Below are positions 1 to 8,725 of a stretch of 64,000 nt of DNA, one piece after another. Position 1 is the first letter of the stretch, and each line of letters starts with the position of its first letter. Source of the DNA: Corynebacterium terpenotabidum Y-11 (GTDB lineage: Bacteria > Actinomycetota > Actinomycetes > Mycobacteriales > Mycobacteriaceae); assembly GCF_000418365.1 (NCBI RefSeq), contig NC_021663.1:2604001-2668000 (forward strand), given 5' to 3'. Both the position numbers and the translations under genes were made by a program. A model generated the notes under the pieces. That model was not told where the DNA came from and searched no databases. It was given only the letters and a program-made list of their open reading frames with translations.

Positions 1-16
1 CGACAGTCAGGAACTA

Positions 17-35
17 ACTGTCAGGAGCTGACAGT
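17..35 (-). terminator. candidate terminator hairpin after the MMPL gene
   Basis: A perfect inverted repeat ACTGTCAG-GAG-CTGACAGT lies about 30 bases past the stop codon of the MMPL gene. Two further copies of the octamer or its variant (3-10 and 45-52) surround it. There is no clear T tract, so termination is inferred from position and symmetry only. Confidence 0.35.
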
Positions 36-64
36 CAGAGGCGGACTGTCAGGGGCGGACCGGA

Positions 65-2239
65 TCAGTGCGAGAAGGAGATGTCCGGCAGGATCCGGCG
101 CAGCCACGCCGGCGACCACCAGGCGGCGCGTCCGGCCAGCAGCATCAGAGCCGGCAGCAGCACCAGGCGGACCAGCAGAGCGTCCAGCAGCACCGCGACA
201 CCGAGGATGATGCCCATCTCCTTCGGCGGCAGCGGCTCAGCCAGCGCGAAGGTGAAGAACACTGCCACCATCACCGCCGCCGCGGCGAAGATGATCCGCC
301 CCGAGTGGGCCATACCCTCGGTCACGGCGAGTCGGGCATCGCCGGTCTTCTCCTGGTACTCCTTCACCGTGGCCAGCAGGAACACCGTGTAGTCCATCGC
401 CACGGCGAAGATCATGGCGAAGAAGAACACCGGACCCCAGCCGTCGAGGAAGCCCTGCGGCTCGAAGCCGAGCACACCGGAGAGGTGCCCTTCCTGGAAG
501 ATCAGCCGGGCCATGCCGAAGGCGGCGCCGGTCGACAGCAGGCTCACCACGGTACCCATCAGGGCGGTCAGCGGGGCGCGCAGGGCGATGAGCAGCAGCA
601 GGAATCCGAGCACGAGGATGACGCCGATGATCACCGGCAGCCAGTCGTCCAGCGCGGTCTGCAGGTCGATGTTCTCCGCCGGGGCTCCGCCGACCAGGGC
701 GGAGTCCGGCAGTTCGGCGCGCAGGTCCGCGAGGATGCCGTTCATCGCCTCATCGGAGGGGTCGACGGTGGGCACCGCCTGGAACATGACCAGGCCGGAG
801 TCATCCGTGGCGGGCATCGCGGGAGTGACCGCGCTAATGCCCTCGATGTCCGCGGCGGTGGCGGCAGCCGTGTCAGCGTCCGCGGCATCCACGATGACCT
901 GCAGCATGCCTGGCGCGCCGTCACCCATGGCTTCCTGCACGAGGTGGTAGCCCTCACGGACCGGGGCGTCCTCCGGGACGACGGAGATCGACGGCATGGC
1001 GACCTTCAGGCCGAACACCGGCAGGCAGGCGAGCACCAGGATCGCACCGGAGACAACGACGGCGAGCAGCGGACGACGGCGCAGCCCGGCAGCCCACCGC
1101 GCGAACAGCGGGGAGCGGTGCTCCTGCTTCTTCGCGAACGGCAGGGAGACGGCGTTGACCTTGTTCCCCAGTGCGCCGAGGACTGCCGGCAACAGGGTGA
1201 AGGACGCGGCGAGCACGAAGACGACCGCGAGCATGATGCCCACCGCCATGGTGCGCACCGCCGGGGCGGGCACGAGCAGTACCGCGGACAGACTGATCAA
1301 CACGGTGACCCCGGAGAGCAGCACGGCCTTGCCTGCGGTGCCGTAGGTCACGGAGACCGCCTCGGCCGGTGTGGTGGCGGTACGCAGAGCGTCACGGAAC
1401 CGGGCGACGAGGAAGAGTGCGTAGTCGATGCCCAGGGCCAGGGCGAACATCAGCGCGAAGTTCATCGCCCACACCGAGATCGGGGTGACCATATTGAGCA
1501 GCACCAGGGCACCGGCGGAGGTGACGAGGCCGGCGATGGTGAGCATCAGCGGCAGGCCGGCGGCGACGAGGCTGCCGAAGGCGAGCACGAGGATGAGCAG
1601 GGTGACCGGCCAGGACATCATCTCGGCCTGCATCATCGCGTCATGGTTGGCGTGGTTGAAGTCGCTCCACAGCATCGACTGGCCGGTGGGGAAGACCTCG
1701 ATGCCGGCGGCGGAGTCGCCTAGTGCGGTGAGTTCATCGGCGAGGTCATCGGCGAGGCGAACCATGTCGTCGGCGTCGGCGGCAGCCCCGGCGATGAGGA
1801 TGCCGGTGGCTCCGTCCTCGCTGACGGTGACGCCCTCGGTGGGCGGCATGATGTCGGCGATGCGGTCATCGGCGGCGAGGATGTCGGTGGCCTCGTCGAT
1901 GACGGCGGTGGTGGCGTCGTCCCCGATGGTCCCGTCGTCGGTGTGGATGACGACCTGGATCGCCGACGAGGCATTGCCGCCGAAGTGCTCGATCGCCAGG
2001 TCACGGACCACGACGGACTCGGATCCGTTCGCCTGCCAGCCGGCACCTGCCAGTGAGGTGAAGACCGAGGGGGCTGCGGCACCGAGACCGATGAGCAGCA
2101 TCAGCCAGACGCCGAGGACGGGTTTCATGTGTCGGGCCATCAGCCCGCCCCAGCGCGCGAGGGCGCCGGGCGGGGGCGGGGGTGCGGAAGCGGTACCGGC
2201 GGCTGCTGCGCCGGTGACGGTGTCGGTGGTCGTTGTCAC
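65..2239 (-). CDS. MMPL/RND-family membrane transporter
   Basis: A 724-residue inner-membrane protein of the MMPL branch of the RND superfamily, which exports lipids or hydrophobic compounds using proton motive force. The layout is the family's: one N-terminal membrane helix near residues 40-57, a large extracellular domain, a helix bundle with GIDYALFL, then the same order again with AMDYTVFL in the second half. The Asp-Tyr pairs in these helices mark the proton relay. The start is GTG at 2239. It is divergent from the CsoR-type repressor gene, and two perfect palindromes lie between them, so it is probably that repressor's target. The substrate cannot be read from the sequence; it is shorter than mycobacterial MmpL3 and nearer YdfJ-type proteins. 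Confidence 0.9.
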   Translation of the reverse strand: MTTTTDTVTGAAAAGTASAPPPPPGALARWGGLMARHMKPVLGVWLMLLIGLGAAAPSVFTSLAGAGWQANGSESVVVRDLAIEHFGGNASSAIQVVIHTDDGTIGDDATTAVIDEATDILAADDRIADIMPPTEGVTVSEDGATGILIAGAAADADDMVRLADDLADELTALGDSAAGIEVFPTGQSMLWSDFNHANHDAMMQAEMMSWPVTLLILVLAFGSLVAAGLPLMLTIAGLVTSAGALVLLNMVTPISVWAMNFALMFALALGIDYALFLVARFRDALRTATTPAEAVSVTYGTAGKAVLLSGVTVLISLSAVLLVPAPAVRTMAVGIMLAVVFVLAASFTLLPAVLGALGNKVNAVSLPFAKKQEHRSPLFARWAAGLRRRPLLAVVVSGAILVLACLPVFGLKVAMPSISVVPEDAPVREGYHLVQEAMGDGAPGMLQVIVDAADADTAAATAADIEGISAVTPAMPATDDSGLVMFQAVPTVDPSDEAMNGILADLRAELPDSALVGGAPAENIDLQTALDDWLPVIIGVILVLGFLLLLIALRAPLTALMGTVVSLLSTGAAFGMARLIFQEGHLSGVLGFEPQGFLDGWGPVFFFAMIFAVAMDYTVFLLATVKEYQEKTGDARLAVTEGMAHSGRIIFAAAAVMVAVFFTFALAEPLPPKEMGIILGVAVLLDALLVRLVLLPALMLLAGRAAWWSPAWLRRILPDISFSH

Positions 2240-2277
2240 CTGGATGGTCCTTCTCTCATTGTCCGGTCATACCTGAA

Positions 2278-2293
2278 ATACCCCAGGGGGTAT
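2278..2293. promoter_or_regulatory. CsoR/CstR-type operator 1
   Basis: A perfect palindrome ATACCCC-AG-GGGGTAT, the arm-and-G-tract form typical of CsoR-family operators. It lies 39 bases upstream of the MMPL GTG start and in the divergent promoter region shared with the repressor gene. Confidence 0.8.
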
Positions 2294-2308
2294 ATGCGGA
2301 CCACGACC

Positions 2309-2324
2309 ATACCCCGAGGGGTAT
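2309..2324. promoter_or_regulatory. CsoR/CstR-type operator 2
   Basis: A second perfect palindrome ATACCCC-GA-GGGGTAT, with its centre 31 bases (about three helical turns) from that of the first, so both tetramers would sit on the same DNA face. It ends 12 bases before the repressor start codon, which suggests autoregulation. Confidence 0.8.
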
Positions 2325-2336
2325 AGACTCGCAAGC

Positions 2337-2606
2337 ATGAAACTCCCCGACGACTCAACCTCCGCAGCGCTCGCCCGCCTCAAGCGTGCTCGGGGCCAGC
2401 TGAGCGGCGTCATCGACATGCTCGAATCCGGCCGTGACTGCCAGGATGTAGTCACCCAGCTCGCCGCCGTGTCCCGGGCCCTGGACCGGGCGGGGGTGAA
2501 AATCATCTCGGGCGGTATGCGAGAATGCATCCGCTCCGCTGAACGCGGGGAAAGCCCCGAACTCTCCGAGGAACAGCTGGAGAAGATGTTCCTGTCACTG
2601 TCGTGA
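2337..2606 (+). CDS. CsoR/RcnR-family (DUF156) repressor, CstR-like
   Basis: An 89-residue all-helical DUF156 repressor. CsoR copper sensors ligate Cu(I) with Cys-x24-His-x3-Cys. Here Cys35 and Cys64 are present at the family spacing, but the histidine position four residues before the second cysteine (60) is glycine in IISGGMRECI. That loss of the His ligand is what separates CstR-type persulfide sensors from copper sensors, so a thiol/persulfide or other non-copper signal is the better guess. The DNA-contact segment ARLKRARGQL near the N terminus is conserved. It is divergent from an MMPL exporter rather than from a copper ATPase or sulfur-transferase genes. The inducer is unknown. Confidence 0.88.
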   Translation: MKLPDDSTSAALARLKRARGQLSGVIDMLESGRDCQDVVTQLAAVSRALDRAGVKIISGGMRECIRSAERGESPELSEEQLEKMFLSLS

Positions 2607-2656
2607 CGCCGCCCGGCCACAACTGAGCGTAGGAATCCCGGTGGGGCGATGATCCA

Positions 2657-2679
2657 GGGTATAGTCATGTCTTATACCC
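2657..2679. promoter_or_regulatory. inverted repeat in the cydA promoter region
   Basis: GGGTATA-N9-TATACCC lies between the repressor gene and cydA. It contains a good -10-like TATAGT (2660-2665), and its right arm carries the ATACCCC half-site seen in the upstream operators, but in the opposite arrangement. A direct repeat GACGTCACA (2770-2778 and 2781-2789) lies further down the leader. Confidence 0.4.
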
Positions 2680-2815
2680 CAATCGCCGACGGCGTCACCC
2701 CCGGAGGGAACTCCGCTGCCGATCGGTCCGACCATTAGGTGCAGGCATTTTTTCGCCTGACCTGTCCGGGACGTCACATCGACGTCACACCGACCCTCAG
2801 CTCGGAGGCGCATTC

Positions 2816-4471
2816 ATGGATGTCGTCGACTTCTCACGGTGGCAGTTCGGTATCACCACCGTCTATCACTTCATCTTTGTCCCACTGACCATCGGCCTGG
2901 CCCCCATGGTGGCCGCCATGCAGACGTTCTGGCACGTCACGAAGAAGCCGGCGTGGTACCGCGCCACCCGCTTCTTCGGCACGGTCCTGCTCATCAACTT
3001 CGCCATGGGAGTCGCCACCGGCATCGTCCAGGAGTTCCAGTTCGGCATGAACTGGTCGGACTACTCCCGGATGGTCGGTGACGTCTTCGGCGGGCCACTG
3101 GCCCTCGAAGGCCTCATCGCCTTCTTCCTTGAATCCACCTTCCTCGGACTGTGGATCTTCGGCGCCGGGAGAATCCCCGACTGGATGCACACGGCGTCCA
3201 TCTGGATCGTCGCCGTGGCGGTGAACCTCTCCGCCTACTTCATCATCGTCGCGAACTCCTTCATGCAGCACCCGGTCGGAGCGGTGTACAACCCGGACAC
3301 CGGACGCGCCGAGCTCACCGATATCGTCGCCCTGCTGACCAACCCCACCGCCCTGGCCGCCTTCCCGCACGCCGTCGCCGGGGCCCTGCTCACCGCCGGC
3401 ACCTTCGTCCTCGGCATCACCGGCTGGTGGATGGTCCGGGACCACCGCGCGCGCCTGGCCCTGCAGAAGACCGGGGAGCTGCCGGACGCGACCGCCGACG
3501 CCGTCGACCATCCGGGCGACCACCCGGGCGACGCCGTCGACCACCCGGGCGACATGCACCGCCCCGCCCACCGGCTGGCCTGGTGGACCACTCTGGTCTC
3601 CGCCTTCGCCCTGTTCTTCACCGGCGACACGCAGGCGAAGCTCATGTTCATCCAGCAGCCGATGAAGATGGCCGCCGCTGAATCCCTGTGCCACACCGAG
3701 ACCGACCCGATGTTCTCCGTGCTCACCATCGGCACCCACAACAACTGTGACAGCGTCTACCACCTCATCGAGCTGCCTTGGGTACTGCCCTTCCTCGCCA
3801 GGGGAAGGCTCTCCGGGGTGACCCTGGAAGGTGTCCAGGATCTGCAGCAGCAGGCCGAGCTGCTCTACGGGCCCGGCAACTACTCCCCCAACCTCTTCGT
3901 CACCTACTGGGCCTTCCGCGCAATGATCGGCCTGATGGCAGGTTCCGGGATCCTCCTCGCCGCGAGCTGGTGGTTCACCAGGAAGGGACGCGTCCCCACC
4001 GGGCGCGCCGGCACGATCTTCAGCTGGATCTGCCTCATCGCAATCCCCACACCGTTCCTGGCGAACTCCGCCGGCTGGATCTTCACCGAAATGGGCCGCC
4101 AGCCCTGGGTCGTCCATCCGAACCCCGATTCCGTCGGCGACCCCCGCACGGAGATGATCCGACTCACCGTGGACGCCGGCGTCTCCGACCATGCGACCTG
4201 GACGGTCGTCGTCACCCTCGTCGGCTTCACCCTGCTCTACGCAGTCCTGGCGGTCATCTGGTTCTGGCTGATCCGGCGGGTGATCCTCGCCGGACCACCG
4301 GCGGAGGTCGGCCCGAACCCGGCGGCGACCGTCGGCGCACGGTTCGGCCTGTCCGGCGGGAACGCCGACGACGACGCCACCGAGCCGGTGCACTTCAGCA
4401 CCACCCAGGCCGCCGCGTCCACCCAGCCCGCCGCGTCCACCACCTCAGACACCCACGGAAAGGAGTGCTGA
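2816..4471 (+). CDS. cydA: cytochrome bd oxidase subunit I
   Basis: The quinol-oxidising, haem-bearing subunit of cytochrome bd, which reduces O2 to water at high affinity in the cytoplasmic membrane. It has 551 residues and about nine membrane helices. Visible landmarks are the N-terminal haem ligand His18 in VYHFIFVPLT, the acidic helix FFLESTFLGLW, QQPMKMAAAE, and the signature GRQPW at about 427-431. A GGAGG ribosome site (2804-2808) sits 7 bases before the ATG. An unusual Asp/His/Pro/Gly segment DHPGDHPGDAVDHPGD (about residues 231-246) is made by a short tandem DNA repeat in a loop. It is the first gene of cydABDC. Confidence 0.97.
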   Translation: MDVVDFSRWQFGITTVYHFIFVPLTIGLAPMVAAMQTFWHVTKKPAWYRATRFFGTVLLINFAMGVATGIVQEFQFGMNWSDYSRMVGDVFGGPLALEGLIAFFLESTFLGLWIFGAGRIPDWMHTASIWIVAVAVNLSAYFIIVANSFMQHPVGAVYNPDTGRAELTDIVALLTNPTALAAFPHAVAGALLTAGTFVLGITGWWMVRDHRARLALQKTGELPDATADAVDHPGDHPGDAVDHPGDMHRPAHRLAWWTTLVSAFALFFTGDTQAKLMFIQQPMKMAAAESLCHTETDPMFSVLTIGTHNNCDSVYHLIELPWVLPFLARGRLSGVTLEGVQDLQQQAELLYGPGNYSPNLFVTYWAFRAMIGLMAGSGILLAASWWFTRKGRVPTGRAGTIFSWICLIAIPTPFLANSAGWIFTEMGRQPWVVHPNPDSVGDPRTEMIRLTVDAGVSDHATWTVVVTLVGFTLLYAVLAVIWFWLIRRVILAGPPAEVGPNPAATVGARFGLSGGNADDDATEPVHFSTTQAAASTQPAASTTSDTHGKEC

Positions 4472-4472
4472 G

Positions 4473-5561
4473 ATGTCCGCCCTCGATCTCCCCGTCGTCT
4501 GGTTCATCCTCGTCACCGTGCTCTTCGCCGGATACTTCCTGCTGGAAGGGTTCGACTTCGGCGTCGGCATGCTCCTGCCCTTCGCCGGACGCCGGAAGGA
4601 CGCCGTCTCCTCCGACGCCGCCCGCACCGGCCTGGTCCGCACCATCGGCCCAGTCTGGGACGGCAACGAAGTGTGGCTCATCACCGCCGGCGGTGCCTTG
4701 TTCGCCGCCTTCCCCGGCTGGTACGCCGCCCTGTTTTCCGGGTTCTACCTGCCGTTGTTCCTCATCCTCGTCGCCCTCATCCTCCGCGCCGTCGGCCTGG
4801 AATGGCGGGGCAAGGTCGACACCCTCACCTGGCGGCGCCGCTGTGACCTCACCGTCACTATCTCCTCCTGGATGCCCCCGGTGCTGTGGGGTGTGGCCTT
4901 CGCCAACCTCGTCCGCGGCGTGCCGGTGGACGCCGACCAGAACATGGACAGCGGTCTGTCCACCCTGATCGGCCTGCTCAATCCCTATGCCCTGCTCGGC
5001 GCGGCCACCGTCACCTGCCTGTTCCTGCTGCACGGCCTGAGCTTCCTGCGGCTGCGCACGGCCGGTCACCTGCGGGACGCCACCACCGGCCTGATCGTCC
5101 CGGTCTCCGTGGCCGCCGCGGTCACCGGAGCGTCCTTCACCGTGTGGACGCAGCTGGAATACGGCAAGGACTGGACATGGGTCGTCACCGTCACGGCCGT
5201 GGTCGGCGTCCTCACCGCAGTCGTGGCGATGCGCCGCGACCGGGACGGACTGGCCTTCCTCGCCACCGCCGTCGCCGTGGTCAGTGCCACGGTGCTGCTG
5301 TTCGGGTCGCTCTACCCGTGGCTGATGCCCACCACCCTGGCCGACGGAGTGGGGCTGGACATCCGCAACGCCTCCTCGGCGGACTACACGCTGACCGTGA
5401 TGACCTGGGCTGCACTGTTCCTCGTGCCCTTCGTCGTCGCCTACCAGGTGTGGACCTACTGGGTGTTCCGGAAGCGGATTACCGCCTCACCGGTCACTAC
5501 CGCCGGGACCGGCGCAGAGGCCGGGCCAAACACAGCGACAGGGGTCGGGACACGGCCATGA
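4473..5561 (+). CDS. cydB: cytochrome bd oxidase subunit II
   Basis: The partner subunit of CydA, 362 residues with about eight membrane helices and the family opening WFILVTVLFAGYFLLEGFDFGVGMLLPF. The segment GPVWDGNEVWLITAGGALFAAFP is characteristic of CydB. It starts one base after the cydA stop with AAGGAG at 4460-4465, and overlaps the cydD start by ATGA. It does not bind haem itself but is needed for a stable complex. Confidence 0.96.
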   Translation: MSALDLPVVWFILVTVLFAGYFLLEGFDFGVGMLLPFAGRRKDAVSSDAARTGLVRTIGPVWDGNEVWLITAGGALFAAFPGWYAALFSGFYLPLFLILVALILRAVGLEWRGKVDTLTWRRRCDLTVTISSWMPPVLWGVAFANLVRGVPVDADQNMDSGLSTLIGLLNPYALLGAATVTCLFLLHGLSFLRLRTAGHLRDATTGLIVPVSVAAAVTGASFTVWTQLEYGKDWTWVVTVTAVVGVLTAVVAMRRDRDGLAFLATAVAVVSATVLLFGSLYPWLMPTTLADGVGLDIRNASSADYTLTVMTWAALFLVPFVVAYQVWTYWVFRKRITASPVTTAGTGAEAGPNTATGVGTRP

Positions 5562-7129
5562 GCACCGGCCCGGTCAATCAGCGTCTGCTGTCACTGTCCG
5601 CCCCGACCCGTCGATGGATCCTGGTCCTCGCGGTCGTGACGGCACTGCGCACCGGCGCCCTCGTGGCGTCCGGCGTCCTGCTCGGGACCACCGCGGCTGC
5701 CGTCATCACCGACCACACCGGCCTCGCCGACCACCGGACGGCACTGGTGTGGCTCACCGTGCTCGTCATCGTCCAGGCCGTCCTGGCGTGGGCGGAGCAG
5801 CGCAACAGTCACCGGGCCGCGGTCCGGGCGACCGAGGACCTGCGCCTCCGCGCCCTGGACGTCCTGGCGCACCGGGACCCGCGCACTGTGGACCGCGCCC
5901 ACTGGCGCACCCTGCTCACCGAGGGTGTCGACGGGCTCGGCCCCTATCTCACCGGCTACCTACCGGCCCTGGTCTCCACCGCGCTGGCGACCCCTGCGGT
6001 CCTCCTCGTCGTCTGGTTCCTCGACGCCGGTTCCGCCCTCATCGCAGTGATCACCCTGCCGCTGATCCCGGTGTTCATGTGGCTCGTCGGCACCCTCACC
6101 GCCGGGCGGACCGAGAAGCGGCTCGCCACACTCGGCGTCCTGTCCGACCAGCTGCTCGACCTGGTCCGCGGACTGCCGACACTGCGGGCCCTCGGGCGCC
6201 TGGACACCCCGGTCGCCGAAGTGCGCCGATTGTCCGATCGGCACCGTCGCTCAACCATGGACGTGCTGCGGATCGCCTTCCTGTCCTCGATGGTGCTGGA
6301 ATTCCTCGCGACCCTGTCCATCGCCCTGGTCGCCGTGGGTATCGGCCTCCGACTGGTCGACGGATCGATGACGCTGGCCGCCGGGCTGACGGTCCTCATC
6401 ATCATCCCGGAGGTCTACACCCCGGTCCGTCAGGTCGGCGCAAGGTTCCATGACGCCCGGGACGGCATCGTCGCCGTCGACCGGATCCTCGCCCTGCTCA
6501 CCGAGGAGGACGCCGCGCAGGACGCTACGCAGGACACCACACAAGCTGTCACGCAGGACGCCGATGCCGTTGCGGAGGCGCCCTCCGGCCCCGGGCTCAC
6601 CGTCGCCTTCCACCACCTGTCTGCCACCGGACGCGACGGGGCGCGACCCCGCGACGTGACCGGCACCGCGCAGCCCGGGCAGATCACTGCGCTCACCGGA
6701 CCCAACGGCGCAGGTAAATCCACGGCACTGCTCGCTCTGCTCGGCATCGCGACCGACGGGGTGTCCGGGTCTGCCACCGTCACCGACGTAACCACCGGCA
6801 CCGTCCTGACCGGCCCGGACCTGTGGAACCGGACCTCCTACCTGCCCCAGCACCCGGTACTGGACGCCACCGCCGTCGGCGACACCTCCGGACTCTCCCT
6901 CGGCCAGCGGCAGCGCGTCGCCGTCGCCGCCGAACTCGACCGCGGGCGTACCACCGGCCGGGACCTGCTGCTGCTCGATGAGCCGACCGCGCACCTGGAC
7001 ACCGCCAACGCCCGGACCATGCTCGACACCCTGGCCCGGCGCGCCGCCGACGGAGCGACTGTCATCATCGCGTCCCACGACCCGCTCGTCACCGCCGCCG
7101 CCGACCACCGGATCGAGGTGTCCTCATGA
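5558..7129 (+). CDS. cydD: CydD-type ABC transporter subunit (bd oxidase assembly)
   Basis: One half of the heterodimeric CydDC ABC exporter needed for cytochrome bd assembly; known CydDC moves thiols or haem-related cargo. The start is the ATG that overlaps the cydB stop, giving 523 residues. The N-terminal six-helix domain is followed by an ATPase with Walker A GPNGAGKST (about 381), signature LSLGQRQR and Walker B LLLLDEP. The stretch between the Q-loop (YLPQHPVLDATAV) and the signature is only about 16 residues, whereas ABC ATPases normally have 50-60 there, so most of the helical subdomain is missing with the frame intact. The partner CydC has the full region. It may be a lineage trait or a weakened site. 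Confidence 0.9.
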   Translation: MSTGPVNQRLLSLSAPTRRWILVLAVVTALRTGALVASGVLLGTTAAAVITDHTGLADHRTALVWLTVLVIVQAVLAWAEQRNSHRAAVRATEDLRLRALDVLAHRDPRTVDRAHWRTLLTEGVDGLGPYLTGYLPALVSTALATPAVLLVVWFLDAGSALIAVITLPLIPVFMWLVGTLTAGRTEKRLATLGVLSDQLLDLVRGLPTLRALGRLDTPVAEVRRLSDRHRRSTMDVLRIAFLSSMVLEFLATLSIALVAVGIGLRLVDGSMTLAAGLTVLIIIPEVYTPVRQVGARFHDARDGIVAVDRILALLTEEDAAQDATQDTTQAVTQDADAVAEAPSGPGLTVAFHHLSATGRDGARPRDVTGTAQPGQITALTGPNGAGKSTALLALLGIATDGVSGSATVTDVTTGTVLTGPDLWNRTSYLPQHPVLDATAVGDTSGLSLGQRQRVAVAAELDRGRTTGRDLLLLDEPTAHLDTANARTMLDTLARRAADGATVIIASHDPLVTAAADHRIEVSS

Positions 7130-8700
7130 CCAGACTGCGCGTCCGTGACCTCGCCGGACCGGTCGCCGCCGGGACGATGACGCTGCTCTCGTCCCTCACC
7201 CTCACCGTGGTCTCCGCATGGCTCATCACCCGGGCCTGGCAGATGCCGCCGGTGATGGACCTCACCGTCGCCGTCACCGCGGTGCGTGCCCTGGGTATCT
7301 CCCGGGCCGCCTTCCGGTACACCGACCGGCTCGCGTCCCACCAGGTGGCGCTGCGCCGCGCCGCGGATGCCCGGGTCGACGCCTACCGGACGCTCGCCGC
7401 CGCCCCGGCGTCCCGCACGGCGACACTGGGACGCGGTGAACTCGTCACCCGGCTCACCGATGACATCGACGCCGTCGCCGACGTCATCGTCCGGTCCCTC
7501 GTCCCCGCCCTCGTCGCCCTGGTCACCGGGGTTGCCGCCATCGGCTTCACCGCTGTCCTGTCGGTCCCCGCCGCGCTCGTCCTGACCGGTGGGCTGCTCA
7601 TCGCCGGGGTCGCCGCACCGTGGGCTGTCGCGCGCTCGGTCCGCCTCGCTGAGGAGCACCGGGCCACCGCCGCCCAGCGCTACGCCACCGCCGTTGACCG
7701 GGTGCTCTCCGGGTCCGCCGCCCTGCGGGTGCGCGGTACCTTGCCCGCCGCCCTGTCGGACGCCGGGGACGCCGCCCGTGGGCTCACCGCCGCCGCCGGT
7801 GCCGGGGCGCCGGCGCGGGCCACCGGTGCCGGGTTGTCCGTGTTCGCCTCCGCCGCGACCGTGGTCGGCGTCCTCGCTGTGGCGATCGTCGGGTACACCG
7901 ATGCCGGAGCCTCGCACTCCCCGCAGTGGTTCGGCGTGCTCGTCCTGCTGGCCACCGCCGCATTCGAGGCCACCTCAGCACTCCCCGGAGCTGCCGAGGC
8001 CGCGACCCGCGCCGCCGGTGCCCGGACGCGACTTGCCACCCTGACGGCGTCCGGCGCCGATGATGCCCCGACCGCCGACTGCCCGGTCGATGATACCCCG
8101 CACCTGCGCGCCACCGGCCTGTCCTACGGCCGGGACCGGGTGCTCGGCACCGTGGATCTCGACCTGCCCGCCGGAACGCGGCACACTGTGACCGCACCGT
8201 CCGGGACGGGGAAGACCACCCTGCTGCTGACGCTGGCCGGACTGCTGCCGCCGCTGGCCGGTGAGGTCACGCTCGACGGAGTGCCGGTGACCGCAGTCGA
8301 CCCGGAACAGCTGCACCGCCGGGTCGCCTACCTGCCCGGCGATGCCCACCTCTTCGCCACCACCGTGCGGGACAACCTCGCCGTCGGTGCGCCGGAGGCC
8401 CCCGATGCGCTGATGCTGTCCACCCTCGACGCGGTCGGACTGCGGGACTGGGTGGACGAGTTGCCCGAGGGGCTGTCCACGGTGCTGACCGACGGGGCGG
8501 AGAGCCTGTCCGGTGGGCAGCGGAGGCGACTGCTGCTCGCCCGGATGCTGCTGACGGATGCGCCGGTCCTGCTGCTCGACGAACCGTTCGAGCACCTCGA
8601 CGTCGCGGGGACGGCCGAGTTGGAACAGCTGCTGGCGTCCCCGGAGCTGCCGGGCGCGCGACCGACGCGGACCCTCGTTATCGTCCGGCACCCTCGCTAG
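7126..8700 (+). CDS. cydC: CydC-type ABC transporter subunit (bd oxidase assembly)
   Basis: The second CydDC half, 524 residues, joined to cydD by an ATGA overlap. It has an N-terminal membrane domain and an ATPase with Walker A APSGTGKTT (about 357), a complete helical subdomain, signature LSGGQRRR and Walker B LLLDEPFEHLD. The usual Q-loop glutamine is replaced in YLPGDAHLF; a DAH-containing Q-loop is, from memory, usual in actinobacterial CydC. The next gene is convergent 25 bases away, so the operon ends here. No clear terminator is visible. Confidence 0.93.
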   Translation: MTRLRVRDLAGPVAAGTMTLLSSLTLTVVSAWLITRAWQMPPVMDLTVAVTAVRALGISRAAFRYTDRLASHQVALRRAADARVDAYRTLAAAPASRTATLGRGELVTRLTDDIDAVADVIVRSLVPALVALVTGVAAIGFTAVLSVPAALVLTGGLLIAGVAAPWAVARSVRLAEEHRATAAQRYATAVDRVLSGSAALRVRGTLPAALSDAGDAARGLTAAAGAGAPARATGAGLSVFASAATVVGVLAVAIVGYTDAGASHSPQWFGVLVLLATAAFEATSALPGAAEAATRAAGARTRLATLTASGADDAPTADCPVDDTPHLRATGLSYGRDRVLGTVDLDLPAGTRHTVTAPSGTGKTTLLLTLAGLLPPLAGEVTLDGVPVTAVDPEQLHRRVAYLPGDAHLFATTVRDNLAVGAPEAPDALMLSTLDAVGLRDWVDELPEGLSTVLTDGAESLSGGQRRRLLLARMLLTDAPVLLLDEPFEHLDVAGTAELEQLLASPELPGARPTRTLVIVRHPR

Positions 8701-8725
8701 GGTCCGGCGTGACCTGTGGAGACCC

